Origin: Terriglobia bacterium
GTDB taxonomy: Bacteria; Acidobacteriota; Terriglobia; Bryobacterales; Bryobacteraceae
Assembly (NCBI GenBank): GCA_020073145.1
Contig: JAIQFS010000036.1
Span: 1 to 56,957 of the forward strand
Reading direction: 5' to 3'
Length of the DNA stretch: 56,957 bases
Of the stretch, positions 15,319-22,645 are shown piece by piece. The stretch's first letter is position 1, and every line of letters starts with the position of its first letter. The translations under genes and the position numbers were made by a program. The notes beneath the pieces were generated by a model. It was not told the DNA's origin and ran no database searches. It saw nothing but the letters and a program-made list of their open reading frames with translations.

Positions 15319-16055
15319 GCGGCGCTGCGGGTGCTCTTCTGCGCGGCCATCATGCCGCAGACGAGCAGCAGAGCGAGTCCAAATGCCAGAGTGACCACCA
15401 GGCTCTCGACCGGGCCGGGCGTGACATTGGGAAAGCGCAGGGTGGAACTCAGGAGCGAAATCGAATACGTCAGCGGATTGGCCCACATGAGGGCCTTGAT
15501 CCATCCCTGGGCTTCCGACAAGGGAAACAAGGCGCCCGAGACCATCCACATGGGCAGGAGCAGCAAGTTCATGATGGCGTGAAAACCGGCCGTCGATTCC
15601 ATTTTCCAGGCGATCACGAACCCGAGGCCGGTGAGGGTGAACGAGATCAGGAAAATCGCGCCGGCGACAGCCAGCAACTCACCGAACGCGATGCTGACTC
15701 CGGCGAGCGGTGCAAACGCGAGGAAGATGAGGCCCTGGATCCAGGCCAGCGTGGCCGCGCCCAAAATTTTGCCGAGCACCATGCTGGTGCGCGGAGCCGG
15801 AGAGACCAGCATGGACAGCAGAAACCCTTCGCGGCGGTCTTCAATGATAGAGATGGTGGAGAAGATGGCCGAGAACATCACGGTGAGGACCAGCGCACCG
15901 GCGTAGAAGCGTTTCAGGGTGTTGGAGCCGTAGCCGATCAACAGCCAGATGACGAGCGGCGACGCGATGACGCCCAGCAGGCGGCTCTTTTGACGCCAGA
16001 AGCGGATCAGCTCGCGCTGCCAGAGCGTGGCGGCGGGAAGAAAGAAACTACTCAA
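15315..16055 (-). CDS. ABC-2 type transporter permease
   Basis: A 246-aa membrane permease with about six helices. The typical ABC-2 features are an amphipathic N-terminus (LWQRELIRFWRQKSRLLG), the REGFLLSMLVSPAPRTSMVLGK loop and a C-terminal PLTYSISLL segment. It pairs with the ATPase encoded just upstream (8-nt overlap). The substrate is unknown. Such pairs recur beside ctaB, SCO and DUF420 genes in oxidase operons, so a part in heme, lipid or oxidase-subunit handling is inferred. The stop overlaps the SCO start. Confidence 0.85.
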   Translation of the reverse strand: MSSFFLPAATLWQRELIRFWRQKSRLLGVIASPLVIWLLIGYGSNTLKRFYAGALVLTVMFSAIFSTISIIEDRREGFLLSMLVSPAPRTSMVLGKILGAATLAWIQGLIFLAFAPLAGVSIAFGELLAVAGAIFLISFTLTGLGFVIAWKMESTAGFHAIMNLLLLPMWMVSGALFPLSEAQGWIKALMWANPLTYSISLLSSTLRFPNVTPGPVESLVVTLAFGLALLLVCGMMAAQKSTRSAA

Positions 16056-16956
16056 TGGATGCTCCTGTCTCGCGGACGAAAACGTCCTCCAGAGTGGGCT
16101 TGTGCAGGCCGACGGACTCGATGGCGCCGGGGAAGGCTTCCACCACTTCGGTGATGAAGCGGTGCCCGTTTTGGATTTCGACGCGCACCTGGCCCTCCAT
16201 GACTTTGGATTTGAGGCCGAAGCGCTGCTCGATGCCGCCCGCGAGCGAGGCGGTGTCGCCGGCTTCGAGCACGACCACGTCGCCGCCGATGCTGGAGCGC
16301 AGTTCGCCCGGCGTTCCCTGGGCCACGATGTTCCCCTGGTGCAGGAGGATCAGGCGATCGCAGCGTTCGGCTTCTTCGAGGACGTGGGTGGTGAGCAGGA
16401 TGGTGACGCCGTCATCGGCGCGCAGGGTTTCCACGTGGCGCGACAAGTCGCGGCGGGCAGCGGGGTCGAGACCGGTGGAAGCCTCATCCATCAGCAGCAC
16501 TTGGGGCTTGTGCAGCAGCGCCTTGGCGATCTCAACGCGGCGCCGCAGGCCGCCGGAGAGCGTTTCCACCAGGTCTTTGCGGCGGTCGGCCAGTCCCAAC
16601 TGTTCCATGGCGCGTGCCATGCGTTCCCGCAGCACGGACCCGCTCAACCCATGCAGGTGGCCCTGGGCGCGCAGGTTCTCTTCGACGGTGAGAGCTTTAT
16701 CGAGGCTTTGGGTCTGGAACACCACGCCGACGTGCCGGCGCACTTGGGCCGGCTCGCGCATCACGTCGTGACCGGCGAGCAGGGCGCGGCCCTCGGTGGG
16801 CGCCATCATGGTGGAGAGGATGCGGAACAGGGTGGATTTGCCGCCGCCGTTGGGGCCGAGCAGTCCGAAGACCTCGCCCGGTTTCACCTGGAAGCTGATG
16901 CGGTTGAGGGCAACGCGGTCGCCGTAGCGGTGGGTCAGGTTTTGAACGTCGATCAC
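16048..16956 (-). CDS. ABC transporter ATP-binding protein
   Basis: A 302-aa ATPase. Walker A is GPNGGGKST (about 34-42), the Q-loop is VVFQTQSLD, the signature is LSGGLRRRVEIA and Walker B is VLLMDEAST, with the switch His in LLTTHVLEEAE. The C-terminal 80 residues form the extra domain typical of NodI/DrrA-type ATPases. The GTG start at 16956 overlaps the ctaB stop (GTGA), and the gene ends 8 nt inside the permease gene, so coupling is tight on both sides. The second P-loop position is Gly where Ser/Cys is commoner (GGGKST), which is tolerated in the family. Confidence 0.9.
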   Translation of the reverse strand: MIDVQNLTHRYGDRVALNRISFQVKPGEVFGLLGPNGGGKSTLFRILSTMMAPTEGRALLAGHDVMREPAQVRRHVGVVFQTQSLDKALTVEENLRAQGHLHGLSGSVLRERMARAMEQLGLADRRKDLVETLSGGLRRRVEIAKALLHKPQVLLMDEASTGLDPAARRDLSRHVETLRADDGVTILLTTHVLEEAERCDRLILLHQGNIVAQGTPGELRSSIGGDVVVLEAGDTASLAGGIEQRFGLKSKVMEGQVRVEIQNGHRFITEVVEAFPGAIESVGLHKPTLEDVFVRETGASIE

Positions 16957-17873
16957 AATCCCGGCCTGTCCAGGAGCATGAGTCCGTAAATAAGCGGCAG
17001 GTACAACACCGAAGCCAGCAGCACATGGCGCGCGCGGAGGATGTTGGGGTGGAGGGCGACGCGCACGCCCGAGTACAAGAACCAGAGCCCCAGGACCAAT
17101 GCGCCCAGGCCATAGACAATTCCGGACATGCCCATCAAAGCCGGTGTAAGGCTGACGGGGATGAGGGCCATTCCGTACACCACGATCTGGCGGGCGGTGG
17201 AGCGGCCATCGGGCTCGACCACCGGAAGCATGCGGATGCCGGCGCGGGCGTAGTCGTCTTTGTACATCCAGGCGATGGAATAGAAGTGCGGAAACTGCCA
17301 GAGGAACAGGATGGCGCCGAGAACCCAGGCCTCGTGGGTCACCGTTCCGGCCGCAGCGGCGTACCCGATGACCGGCGGCATGGCGCCCGGAATGGCGCCC
17401 ACCGTGGTGGACCACCAAGTCTTCCGCTTCATCGGCGTATAGAGGAACAGGTAGCTGGCCAGGGTGAACGCGCCGATGGCCCCAGAGAGCAGATTGACGC
17501 CCAGCCACAATTCCACAAAACCGGCGATGGAGAGAACGATCCCAAAGGCAAGGGCACGAGGGGCCGACAGGCGGCCGGCGGGCAGCGGACGGTCGGCGGT
17601 GCGGCGCATGCGGCGGTCGGCCTCGCGCTCGAACCACTGGTTGAGCGCGGCGGTGCCGGAAGCGATCAAGCCGGTGCCGACGATGGTATGAAAGAGCGAC
17701 AGCAAATCGATGTGGACCAGAAACTCGCGCCAGCCCAGGGCGTGCGGCAGGCCGAAAAAGTAGCCGATGGCCGTACTCATCAGGATCAGCCACGTGATGC
17801 GGGGCTTGGTCAGCTCGAGATAATCGCGAATGAAACGACCGCGGTGGTCTTTGGAAGTGAACGCTGGAGCCAT
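16953..17873 (-). CDS. ctaB: Protoheme IX farnesyltransferase
   Basis: A 306-aa UbiA-fold integral membrane enzyme that converts heme B to heme O by adding a farnesyl group, a step toward heme A for cytochrome oxidase. Nine helices are predicted. The prenyl-diphosphate/Mg site is seen in the segment starting ALNQWFEREAD and running into MRRTADRPLPAGR (about 76-101), and the second loop in YTPMKRKTWWSTTVGAIPGAMPP (about 145-167). LTKPRITWLILMST near residue 21 is characteristic. It is the first gene of the oxidase assembly operon with the ABC pair, SCO and DUF420. Its upstream region is bordered 67 nt away by the mobile element at 17941. Confidence 0.95.
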   Translation of the reverse strand: MAPAFTSKDHRGRFIRDYLELTKPRITWLILMSTAIGYFFGLPHALGWREFLVHIDLLSLFHTIVGTGLIASGTAALNQWFEREADRRMRRTADRPLPAGRLSAPRALAFGIVLSIAGFVELWLGVNLLSGAIGAFTLASYLFLYTPMKRKTWWSTTVGAIPGAMPPVIGYAAAAGTVTHEAWVLGAILFLWQFPHFYSIAWMYKDDYARAGIRMLPVVEPDGRSTARQIVVYGMALIPVSLTPALMGMSGIVYGLGALVLGLWFLYSGVRVALHPNILRARHVLLASVLYLPLIYGLMLLDRPGL

Positions 17874-17940
17874 GTACTGGAAAAGCAGGATCTTTCATTG
17901 TACTCGCTCCGGGGGCTTCGCGTCAGGGACGGCGGCGGGG

Positions 17941-17964
17941 GTAGTGTCCTAAAGGTGCGTTGAT
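17941..17964 (+). repeat. Left terminal inverted repeat
   Basis: Reads GTAGTGTCCTAA, AGG, TGCGTTGAT inward. It matches the right repeat at all positions except the central AGG (TCC on the other side). A TATAAT hexamer occurs just inside at 17969-17974 but has no good -35 partner. Confidence 0.8.
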
Positions 17965-18173
17965 GGAGTATAATCGTTTGGATGCCCCCGAAACATTCAA
18001 TGGTGGTCCTGTTTTTTCAACAGCGTCCACAGTTGTTTCTCACAGATTTTTCTCGCAATTGGCTTCTAGTCCGTGCAAGCCACTTTTCGCGGAAATCCTG
18101 AGGATAAAACAGGATGTCCCGTGCATCGTTTTTGCGCGCTCAATTACCGTTTTCCACATGGAAGGTGCCCGTA

Positions 18174-18914
18174 GTGTCTAATCTCCGTAGGCGAAGCATC
18201 CTAGTCGCCGTTGAGGGCATCGATGGTGCCGGGAAAACCACACAGGTCGATCTATTACGTCAGGCGCTGCTACGCGCTGGAGAATCGCCCATTCTTTCCA
18301 AAGAGCCGACGAATGGGAAGTGGGGGAAGCTCATCAAGGAGTCTGCAAGCACTGGTCGCCTATCACCCCAAGAAGAGCTTGAGGCTTTCGTTAATGATCG
18401 AACCGAACATGTAGATGAATTAGTCAGCCCTTCTCTGGAAAACGGCTCCATCGTGATCTTGGACCGATATTTTTATTCGAGTATCGCTTACCAGGGCTCT
18501 CGCGGAGCCAACGTTGATGAGGTCAGGTCCCTGATGGAGGGGCGGTTTCCGATTCCGGACGCGGTGTTCATCCTGGACGTTGACCCGGCTATCGGCGTCC
18601 ACCGGATCGCCCATTCTCGCGGCGAAACTCCAAACCATTTTGAGGAGCGTGGAAATCTGGCAAAAGCCCGCGAAATCTTCCAGCGTATGACTGGTTCCAT
18701 GATCCATCATGTTGATGGATCGATGTCACGAGAGGCCGTGCACGACAAGATCCTCAGTGCCTTTATTGACGGGGCATTGAAGGCGAAGCGATGCGCTAAG
18801 GAGTACGGTTGCGATGATCCATTTAATTGTTCGTATCGGATCACTGGAACCTGCGAATGGGTCAAGCTTGCACGAGCGATGCGCCAGGAGAATCCGATTT
18901 CGGCAACGCCTTAA
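18174..18914 (+). CDS. Thymidylate kinase-like protein with four-Cys C-terminal tail
   Basis: A 246-aa P-loop nucleotide kinase of the dTMP kinase family. The P-loop is EGIDGAGKTT (14-23), the DRx motif is ILDRYFYSSIAYQG (95-108) and the lid-like segment is HSRGETPNHFEERG (147-160). Canonical enzymes phosphorylate dTMP to dTDP. It is longer than housekeeping Tmk (about 210 aa) because of a tail with four cysteines (207, 213, 219, 227) that could bind a metal. The GTG at 18174 is preferred for its GGAAGGTG ribosome site; ATG 18114 is in frame. Codon use is less GC-biased than in the neighbours, and it lies inside the transposon, so it is probably transferred cargo. Its stop overlaps the convergent transposase stop by 3-4 nt. 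Confidence 0.8.
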   Translation: MSNLRRRSILVAVEGIDGAGKTTQVDLLRQALLRAGESPILSKEPTNGKWGKLIKESASTGRLSPQEELEAFVNDRTEHVDELVSPSLENGSIVILDRYFYSSIAYQGSRGANVDEVRSLMEGRFPIPDAVFILDVDPAIGVHRIAHSRGETPNHFEERGNLAKAREIFQRMTGSMIHHVDGSMSREAVHDKILSAFIDGALKAKRCAKEYGCDDPFNCSYRITGTCEWVKLARAMRQENPISATP

Positions 18915-19870
18915 CTTGCAAGAATATCAGCTAGGTCCCAAACGCGCTCTGAAATGCCAGCCGCCATCGCAGGCGTGATTCGCAAGCTTTTGTGAATCCG
19001 GCAGAAGTTGTAATAGGCGAACCAGAGGGATACAGCCGCCCAGTGGTTCTCCCATTTCTTCGAAAACGCGTTCGTCAGGCGGGTGAAGCGCCGAACGCTC
19101 ATACGGGTGCTGAGGTTGGACCGCTCCACGATTGAAGTGCATATGCGCTCAGGATCGGGACGGCCCATGACTGGGACCTCCTCCACGCTGCTGACTTCGG
19201 GCGGGCTGTACCGGTGCTCATCAGTGGACGGATTGCTGTAAACCTTGATGAGCATGGCATAGTCGCAGCGATCTTCCAGCGTATTCGGAATGGCAGTCTT
19301 GTACGGCGCGAAGCCGTCCGTCGTGATCTGGAACTCTCCTCGCGTGGCATGGCGGACGCCTTCGATAAAAACGTCTGTTGTGGCCTGGTCGCGCTTCCCC
19401 ATTGCGATGTTGAGCACCAGCTTGGAATGGCGCTCGATTGCGACGAACGTATAGCAATCACCGAGGTTCTGGTCGTCCTCGGGCCGCACGCGCTTTTCCT
19501 TTTTCCCGGTGAAAGACCAAAGCTCATCGCACTCTACATCGCGTACTGCCACGTTGCGGATCTTCTCGGCCATGATCTTTTCGCACTTCTCGCCCGCCAG
19601 CACCAGCAGCCGTAGGATTGTGTCGCGGTGCAACTCCGTGGTGCGCTCAATCGAGCGAATCGAATTGCCCTCCACAAGCAGCCGCAGCACCAGCAGCGCC
19701 TTGTCCATTGGCGTCGTCATGCCCTCCAGGAGCTTCTCGTGCGGTTCGGTGTACGTCTTGCGGCACTGGGCGCAGCGGTATCGCTGGAGGCCGTTACGGT
19801 GTTTCCCAAACTTCTTTGCGTCGATCCGGCAGGAATGGCAGGTCACGGCTTGAATCTCCTTGAGATCCAC
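18911..19870 (-). CDS. IS1-family DDE transposase (single-ORF type)
   Basis: A 319-aa transposase. The N-terminus carries an InsA-like zinc ribbon, C11-x2-C14 and C33-x2-C36 (QRYRCAQC), then a helix-turn-helix near residues 60-92 (SIRSIERTTELHRDTILRLL). The catalytic triad is placed at Asp115 (ECDELWSF), Asp185 (TTDGFAPY) and Glu249 (IVERSNLSTR), followed by RIHKSLRITPAMAAG. The gene is one uninterrupted frame, unlike E. coli IS1, which needs a frameshift. It is convergent with the kinase gene and divergent from the ATPase. It is either the transposase of the whole 3.46-kb element or a nested IS; weak inner repeats (17 of 30 matches, around 18886 and 19932) allow the second view. Confidence 0.9.
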   Translation of the reverse strand: MDLKEIQAVTCHSCRIDAKKFGKHRNGLQRYRCAQCRKTYTEPHEKLLEGMTTPMDKALLVLRLLVEGNSIRSIERTTELHRDTILRLLVLAGEKCEKIMAEKIRNVAVRDVECDELWSFTGKKEKRVRPEDDQNLGDCYTFVAIERHSKLVLNIAMGKRDQATTDVFIEGVRHATRGEFQITTDGFAPYKTAIPNTLEDRCDYAMLIKVYSNPSTDEHRYSPPEVSSVEEVPVMGRPDPERICTSIVERSNLSTRMSVRRFTRLTNAFSKKWENHWAAVSLWFAYYNFCRIHKSLRITPAMAAGISERVWDLADILAS

Positions 19871-19928
19871 AACCGGAAGCCGGATAATGGAATTGAGCGT
19901 CCGATACGGCTTCGGCTGTGTTGGATTC

Positions 19929-19966
19929 AGCCCCGGTTAGCGCGTCAACGCTGATCGGGGCTTTTT
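19929..19966 (+). terminator. Intrinsic terminator
   Basis: Stem AGCCCCG / CGGGGCT with an inner AGCG / CGCT helix and a TTTTT run immediately after. It reads on the plus strand, although the adjacent upstream gene (transposase) is on the minus strand. It may shield the ATPase promoter from outside transcription or be the displaced 3' end of the kinase transcript. Confidence 0.75.
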
Positions 19967-20009
19967 GCTTCACACTTCAATCATATCAAGACTGGCTTAG
20001 TAGTCAAGA

Positions 20010-20104
20010 TAAATTTATATCATATACTAAATTTAGCCACCAGAGTAAATCACTCTTGACTTTCCGCATTCCGTAGCCTAAATTTAGTCTAGGTTCTAAA
20101 TTTA
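20010..20104. promoter_or_regulatory. Four phased TAAATTTA palindromes
   Basis: TAAATTTA occurs at 20010, 20028, 20079 and 20097. Spacings are 18, 51 and 18 bp, giving two pairs with identical 18-bp phasing. Three copies are extended to the decamer palindrome CTAAATTTAG. A TCAAGA direct repeat at 19986 and 20004 also has 18-bp spacing. This looks like a cooperative operator array controlling the AAA ATPase gene. Confidence 0.75.
20056..20084 (+). promoter_or_regulatory. Sigma-70-type promoter of the ATPase gene
   Basis: TTGACT (20056-20061), 17-bp spacer, TAAATT (20079-20084). The -10 hexamer coincides with the third TAAATTTA palindrome, so a protein bound there would block transcription. 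The predicted transcript would start near 20091, giving a leader of about 36 nt. Confidence 0.55.
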
Positions 20105-20112
20105 GGCTACGG
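20071..20112. repeat. Perfect 17-bp inverted repeat overlapping promoter
   Basis: Arms at 20071-20087 and 20096-20112 (CCGTAGCCTAAATTTAG and its exact complement) surround an 8-nt spacer. It includes palindrome copies three and four and ends 14 nt before the ATPase start codon. Confidence 0.85.
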
Positions 20113-20126
20113 CGGAGGCGTGAGGA

Positions 20127-21341
20127 ATGGCCGTTTCTAGGAAGATCAGCAATCCGTTCAAGCCCGGCGCGGGACATATGCCACCCTATTTGGCTGGGCG
20201 AGAACAAGAGAGAGATGAATTCAAGAAGCTCCTTAACCAGGATGCCATCCTGGACAATTTGGTGCTCACCGGACTTAGGGGCTTAGGAAAAACGGTTTTG
20301 CTGGAGACGTTTAAGCCGATGGCGATCCAAGTTGGCTGGTTGTGGGCAGGTGCCGATCTGTCGGAATCAACTAGCATTAGCGAGGCAAACATTGCAACCC
20401 GGCTGTTGACGGATTTAGCTGTTGTCACAAGCTCAATTGTTATCGGGATGACACCCGCGAAGAAAGCGGGATTTACCGAAGGCGCACCGCAGCCGTTGAC
20501 ACTGGATTTTGCGGCGCTCAAGGGCTTTTACGATAGTACGCCAGGATTGGTGGCAGACAAGCTCAAGTATGTTCTGGAAACCGTTTGGGCGCACATCGAG
20601 GCTACCGGCAAGAGAGGGATTATATTCGCTTACGACGAGGCGCAGAACCTTGCTGATCACGCCGCAAAGGACCAGTATCCGCTATCGCTTCTTCTTGACG
20701 TGTTTCAATCGCTCCAGCGAAAAGGGGTGCGCTATCTGCTCGCTTTGACCGGGTTGCCTACGCTCTTTCCCAAACTCGTTGAGGCTCGCACATTTGCAGA
20801 GCGCATGTTCCACATCGTTTTCCTGAATCCGTTAAGTGAAGAGGACACCACGCTGGCAATCCGAAAACCAATCCAAAAGGAGAGTTGCCCCGTCGATTTT
20901 GCGCCGGAGTCGATTAAAGCGATCTGGACGATCACTCGCGGGTATCCATACTTTGTTCAATATGTCTGTCGGGAGGTGTTCGACGTGTGGGTTCAGGCTA
21001 TAGATGCAGGTCATCCACTCCCGACCATTCCGATTCAAGAAATCGTGAGAAAGTTAGATTCCGACTTTTTTGCTGGTCGCTGGTCGAGGGCAACTGATCG
21101 CCAGCGAGAGTTGTTGAAAATCATTGCGTATCTGCCGAGCCGCGAAGTGGAATTCACGGTTCAGGAAGTTGTAGAGAGTGACGTTAATCGGGCGCTCGGT
21201 AAACCATTCAGTGGCAGCCACGTTAATCAGATGCTCGTCTCTCTGTCGGAAGCTGGATTGATCTACAAGAACAGGCACGGGAAATACTCTTTTGCGGTCC
21301 CACTCCTCGGGGACTTTATCAAGAGGCAGTCAGCCGCGTGA
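20127..21341 (+). CDS. AAA-type ATPase with C-terminal winged-helix region
   Basis: A 404-aa P-loop ATPase related to AAA_16/Orc-Cdc6-like proteins. Walker A is GLRGLGKT (49-56), Walker B is IIFAYDEAQ (165-173), and a sensor-like stretch occurs near YLLALTGLPTLFP (about 205-217). The last 110 residues look like a winged helix (TVQEVVESDVNRALGKPFSGSHVNQMLVSLSEAGLIYK). Such proteins are often carried by mobile elements; roles in target choice, defence or regulation are possible, and none can be assigned. A GAGG ribosome site lies 8-11 nt upstream. The promoter region is packed with palindromes that its own winged helix could bind, which is inference. Confidence 0.8.
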   Translation: MAVSRKISNPFKPGAGHMPPYLAGREQERDEFKKLLNQDAILDNLVLTGLRGLGKTVLLETFKPMAIQVGWLWAGADLSESTSISEANIATRLLTDLAVVTSSIVIGMTPAKKAGFTEGAPQPLTLDFAALKGFYDSTPGLVADKLKYVLETVWAHIEATGKRGIIFAYDEAQNLADHAAKDQYPLSLLLDVFQSLQRKGVRYLLALTGLPTLFPKLVEARTFAERMFHIVFLNPLSEEDTTLAIRKPIQKESCPVDFAPESIKAIWTITRGYPYFVQYVCREVFDVWVQAIDAGHPLPTIPIQEIVRKLDSDFFAGRWSRATDRQRELLKIIAYLPSREVEFTVQEVVESDVNRALGKPFSGSHVNQMLVSLSEAGLIYKNRHGKYSFAVPLLGDFIKRQSAA

Positions 21342-21378
21342 TCCACTGGCGGCCCGCTCTGCCGAGGCCGCCACCAGG

Positions 21379-21402
21379 ATCAACGCAGGATTAGGACACT
21401 AC
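21379..21402 (-). repeat. Right terminal inverted repeat
   Basis: Reading inward on the minus strand it begins GTAGTGTCCTAA and continues TCC, TGCGTTGAT, matching 21 of 24 positions of the left repeat. It lies 37 nt after the ATPase stop. Confidence 0.8.
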
Positions 21403-21502
21403 GGCGGCGGGCGGGGCTGACGCGTCGCATCACCGGCGGCTGCGGGGAGCGCGGATTGTGTACTACCCTGAGTTCTGGCGCGACCGAAGCCTGGGGTTGT
21501 GA

Positions 21503-22630
21503 ATGGAAAGCCCGAATCGTACGTATCTGCCGGCAGTCGACCATCTGCGCGCGTTCGCCGCCCTTCTGATCCTCTTTTACCACTGCTATCACTTATTCTC
21601 CCCACCGATGGTTTTGCACCGGGAGTGGCAGAGCACGGATTGGGTGCATACCAAGAACTTTCTGCTGGCGTCCGTCATTGAAGGCCACACGGCCGTCTCC
21701 CTGTTTCTGGTGATCAGCGGCTTCATTCTGACGTATGGTTCGCTGGGGCGGAACATTTCGTACCGGGGCTTCTACTGGAACCGGTTTCTCCGTTTGTTCC
21801 CGCTGTTTTTTTTCATCCTGATCACGGGAGCGAACGCATTCCGGTCGCAATTCCAAATCGGCGGGTTCCTGACGTCGGTGCTGCAATTCGGTTATCTGAG
21901 TGGAGGACTGGAGTTCGGAGCGTGGACCGGAGTGTTGTGGAGCGTCTCCGTCGAATCCCATCTTTACCTTTTGTTCCCCGCCATCCGGCACTTCCTGAGC
22001 AGCAACCGGCTGTGGCCGTTGCTCCAAGCGGCCGTTCTGATCTGGGTTGCGCGACTGGGGGCGATGGCGCTCGGCGCCAATATCCTGGACGTCACCTACT
22101 GGACGGCGCTGGGCCGGGCCGATCAGTTTCTCGCCGGCGCGCTGCTGGCGTGGCTCCTGCATCGATACGGGATTCCGCGAAGGCTGGCGTTCTTCTTTCC
22201 GGCCATTCTGCTGGGCGCGATGGCGGTTCTCTACGGGTTTCATCGATCGGGCGGGTATCCGGCCCAGCAAGAGTGGCGGGTGGCGTGGCCCACCATCGAG
22301 GCCGTGGTTTGGACGGCGTTCGTGGCCGCCTATCTGGGGTTTGTGCGCTATGTTCCGCTGATTCTGGACATCGTGCTCCGCTTCCTGGGACGAATCAGCT
22401 ACTCGATCTATCTGGTGCACGCGATTGTGGTCTGGATTTTCGCGCGCAAAGGCTGGTACTTTACGATTCCGGCGCTATCTGTGAGCGCGAACATTTTCCT
22501 AACGGCGGTGGTGGGCGTGCTTCCGGTGGTGGTTCTGGTCTCGACGCTGACTTACTACACGATCGAACAACCGTTTCTGTCCATGCGGAAGCGCTACAAC
22601 ATGATCGAGAAAGTGCCCGTGTCGGTCTGA
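21503..22630 (+). CDS. Acyltransferase family 3 membrane protein
   Basis: A 375-aa integral membrane acyltransferase (OafA/NodX-like). The first segment, LPAVDHLRAFAALLILFYHCYH, contains the conserved R-x10-H signature (catalytic His in FYHCYH). ISGFILTYG follows around residue 71, and the SISYSIYLVHAIVVW-like segment near 295 closes the fold. About ten helices are predicted. These enzymes O-acylate surface glycans or lipids. The ATG at 21503 fits family N-termini. It lies 100 nt beyond the right end of the transposon, so its native promoter region may have been altered by the insertion. Confidence 0.9.
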   Translation: MESPNRTYLPAVDHLRAFAALLILFYHCYHLFSPPMVLHREWQSTDWVHTKNFLLASVIEGHTAVSLFLVISGFILTYGSLGRNISYRGFYWNRFLRLFPLFFFILITGANAFRSQFQIGGFLTSVLQFGYLSGGLEFGAWTGVLWSVSVESHLYLLFPAIRHFLSSNRLWPLLQAAVLIWVARLGAMALGANILDVTYWTALGRADQFLAGALLAWLLHRYGIPRRLAFFFPAILLGAMAVLYGFHRSGGYPAQQEWRVAWPTIEAVVWTAFVAAYLGFVRYVPLILDIVLRFLGRISYSIYLVHAIVVWIFARKGWYFTIPALSVSANIFLTAVVGVLPVVVLVSTLTYYTIEQPFLSMRKRYNMIEKVPVSV

Positions 22631-22645
22631 ACGCGAAACTCGCCA

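Larger units (their letters stand above)
17941..21402. mobile_element. 3.46-kb transposon with 24-bp inverted repeats carrying dTMP-kinase-like, IS1-type transposase and AAA ATPase genes
   Basis: Imperfect 24-bp terminal inverted repeats (21/24 matches) at 17941-17964 and 21379-21402 bound an AT-richer block in otherwise GC-rich DNA. The flanks are near-identical 10-mers, GGCGGCGGGG (17931-17940) and GGCGGCGGGC (21403-21412), a plausible 9-10 bp target duplication. TIR length and duplication size match IS1-family habits, and an IS1-type DDE transposase lies inside. It sits in the divergent gap between ctaB and an acyltransferase gene. An alternative is an older kinase/ATPase cassette into which a separate IS1 copy inserted. 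Confidence 0.75.

Noticed and set aside
16048-17898. A single 616-codon frame apparently fusing upstream sequence to the ABC ATPase
   Set aside because: The first half reads through ctaB in another frame. The GTG at 16956 overlapping the ctaB stop gives a normal ATPase start.
18886-19935. Close inverted repeats that would bound the IS1-type transposase as its own nested element
   Set aside because: Only 17 of 30 positions match in the best alignment (shared GAATCC), which is too weak to claim. It is kept as an alternative to the outer-TIR model.
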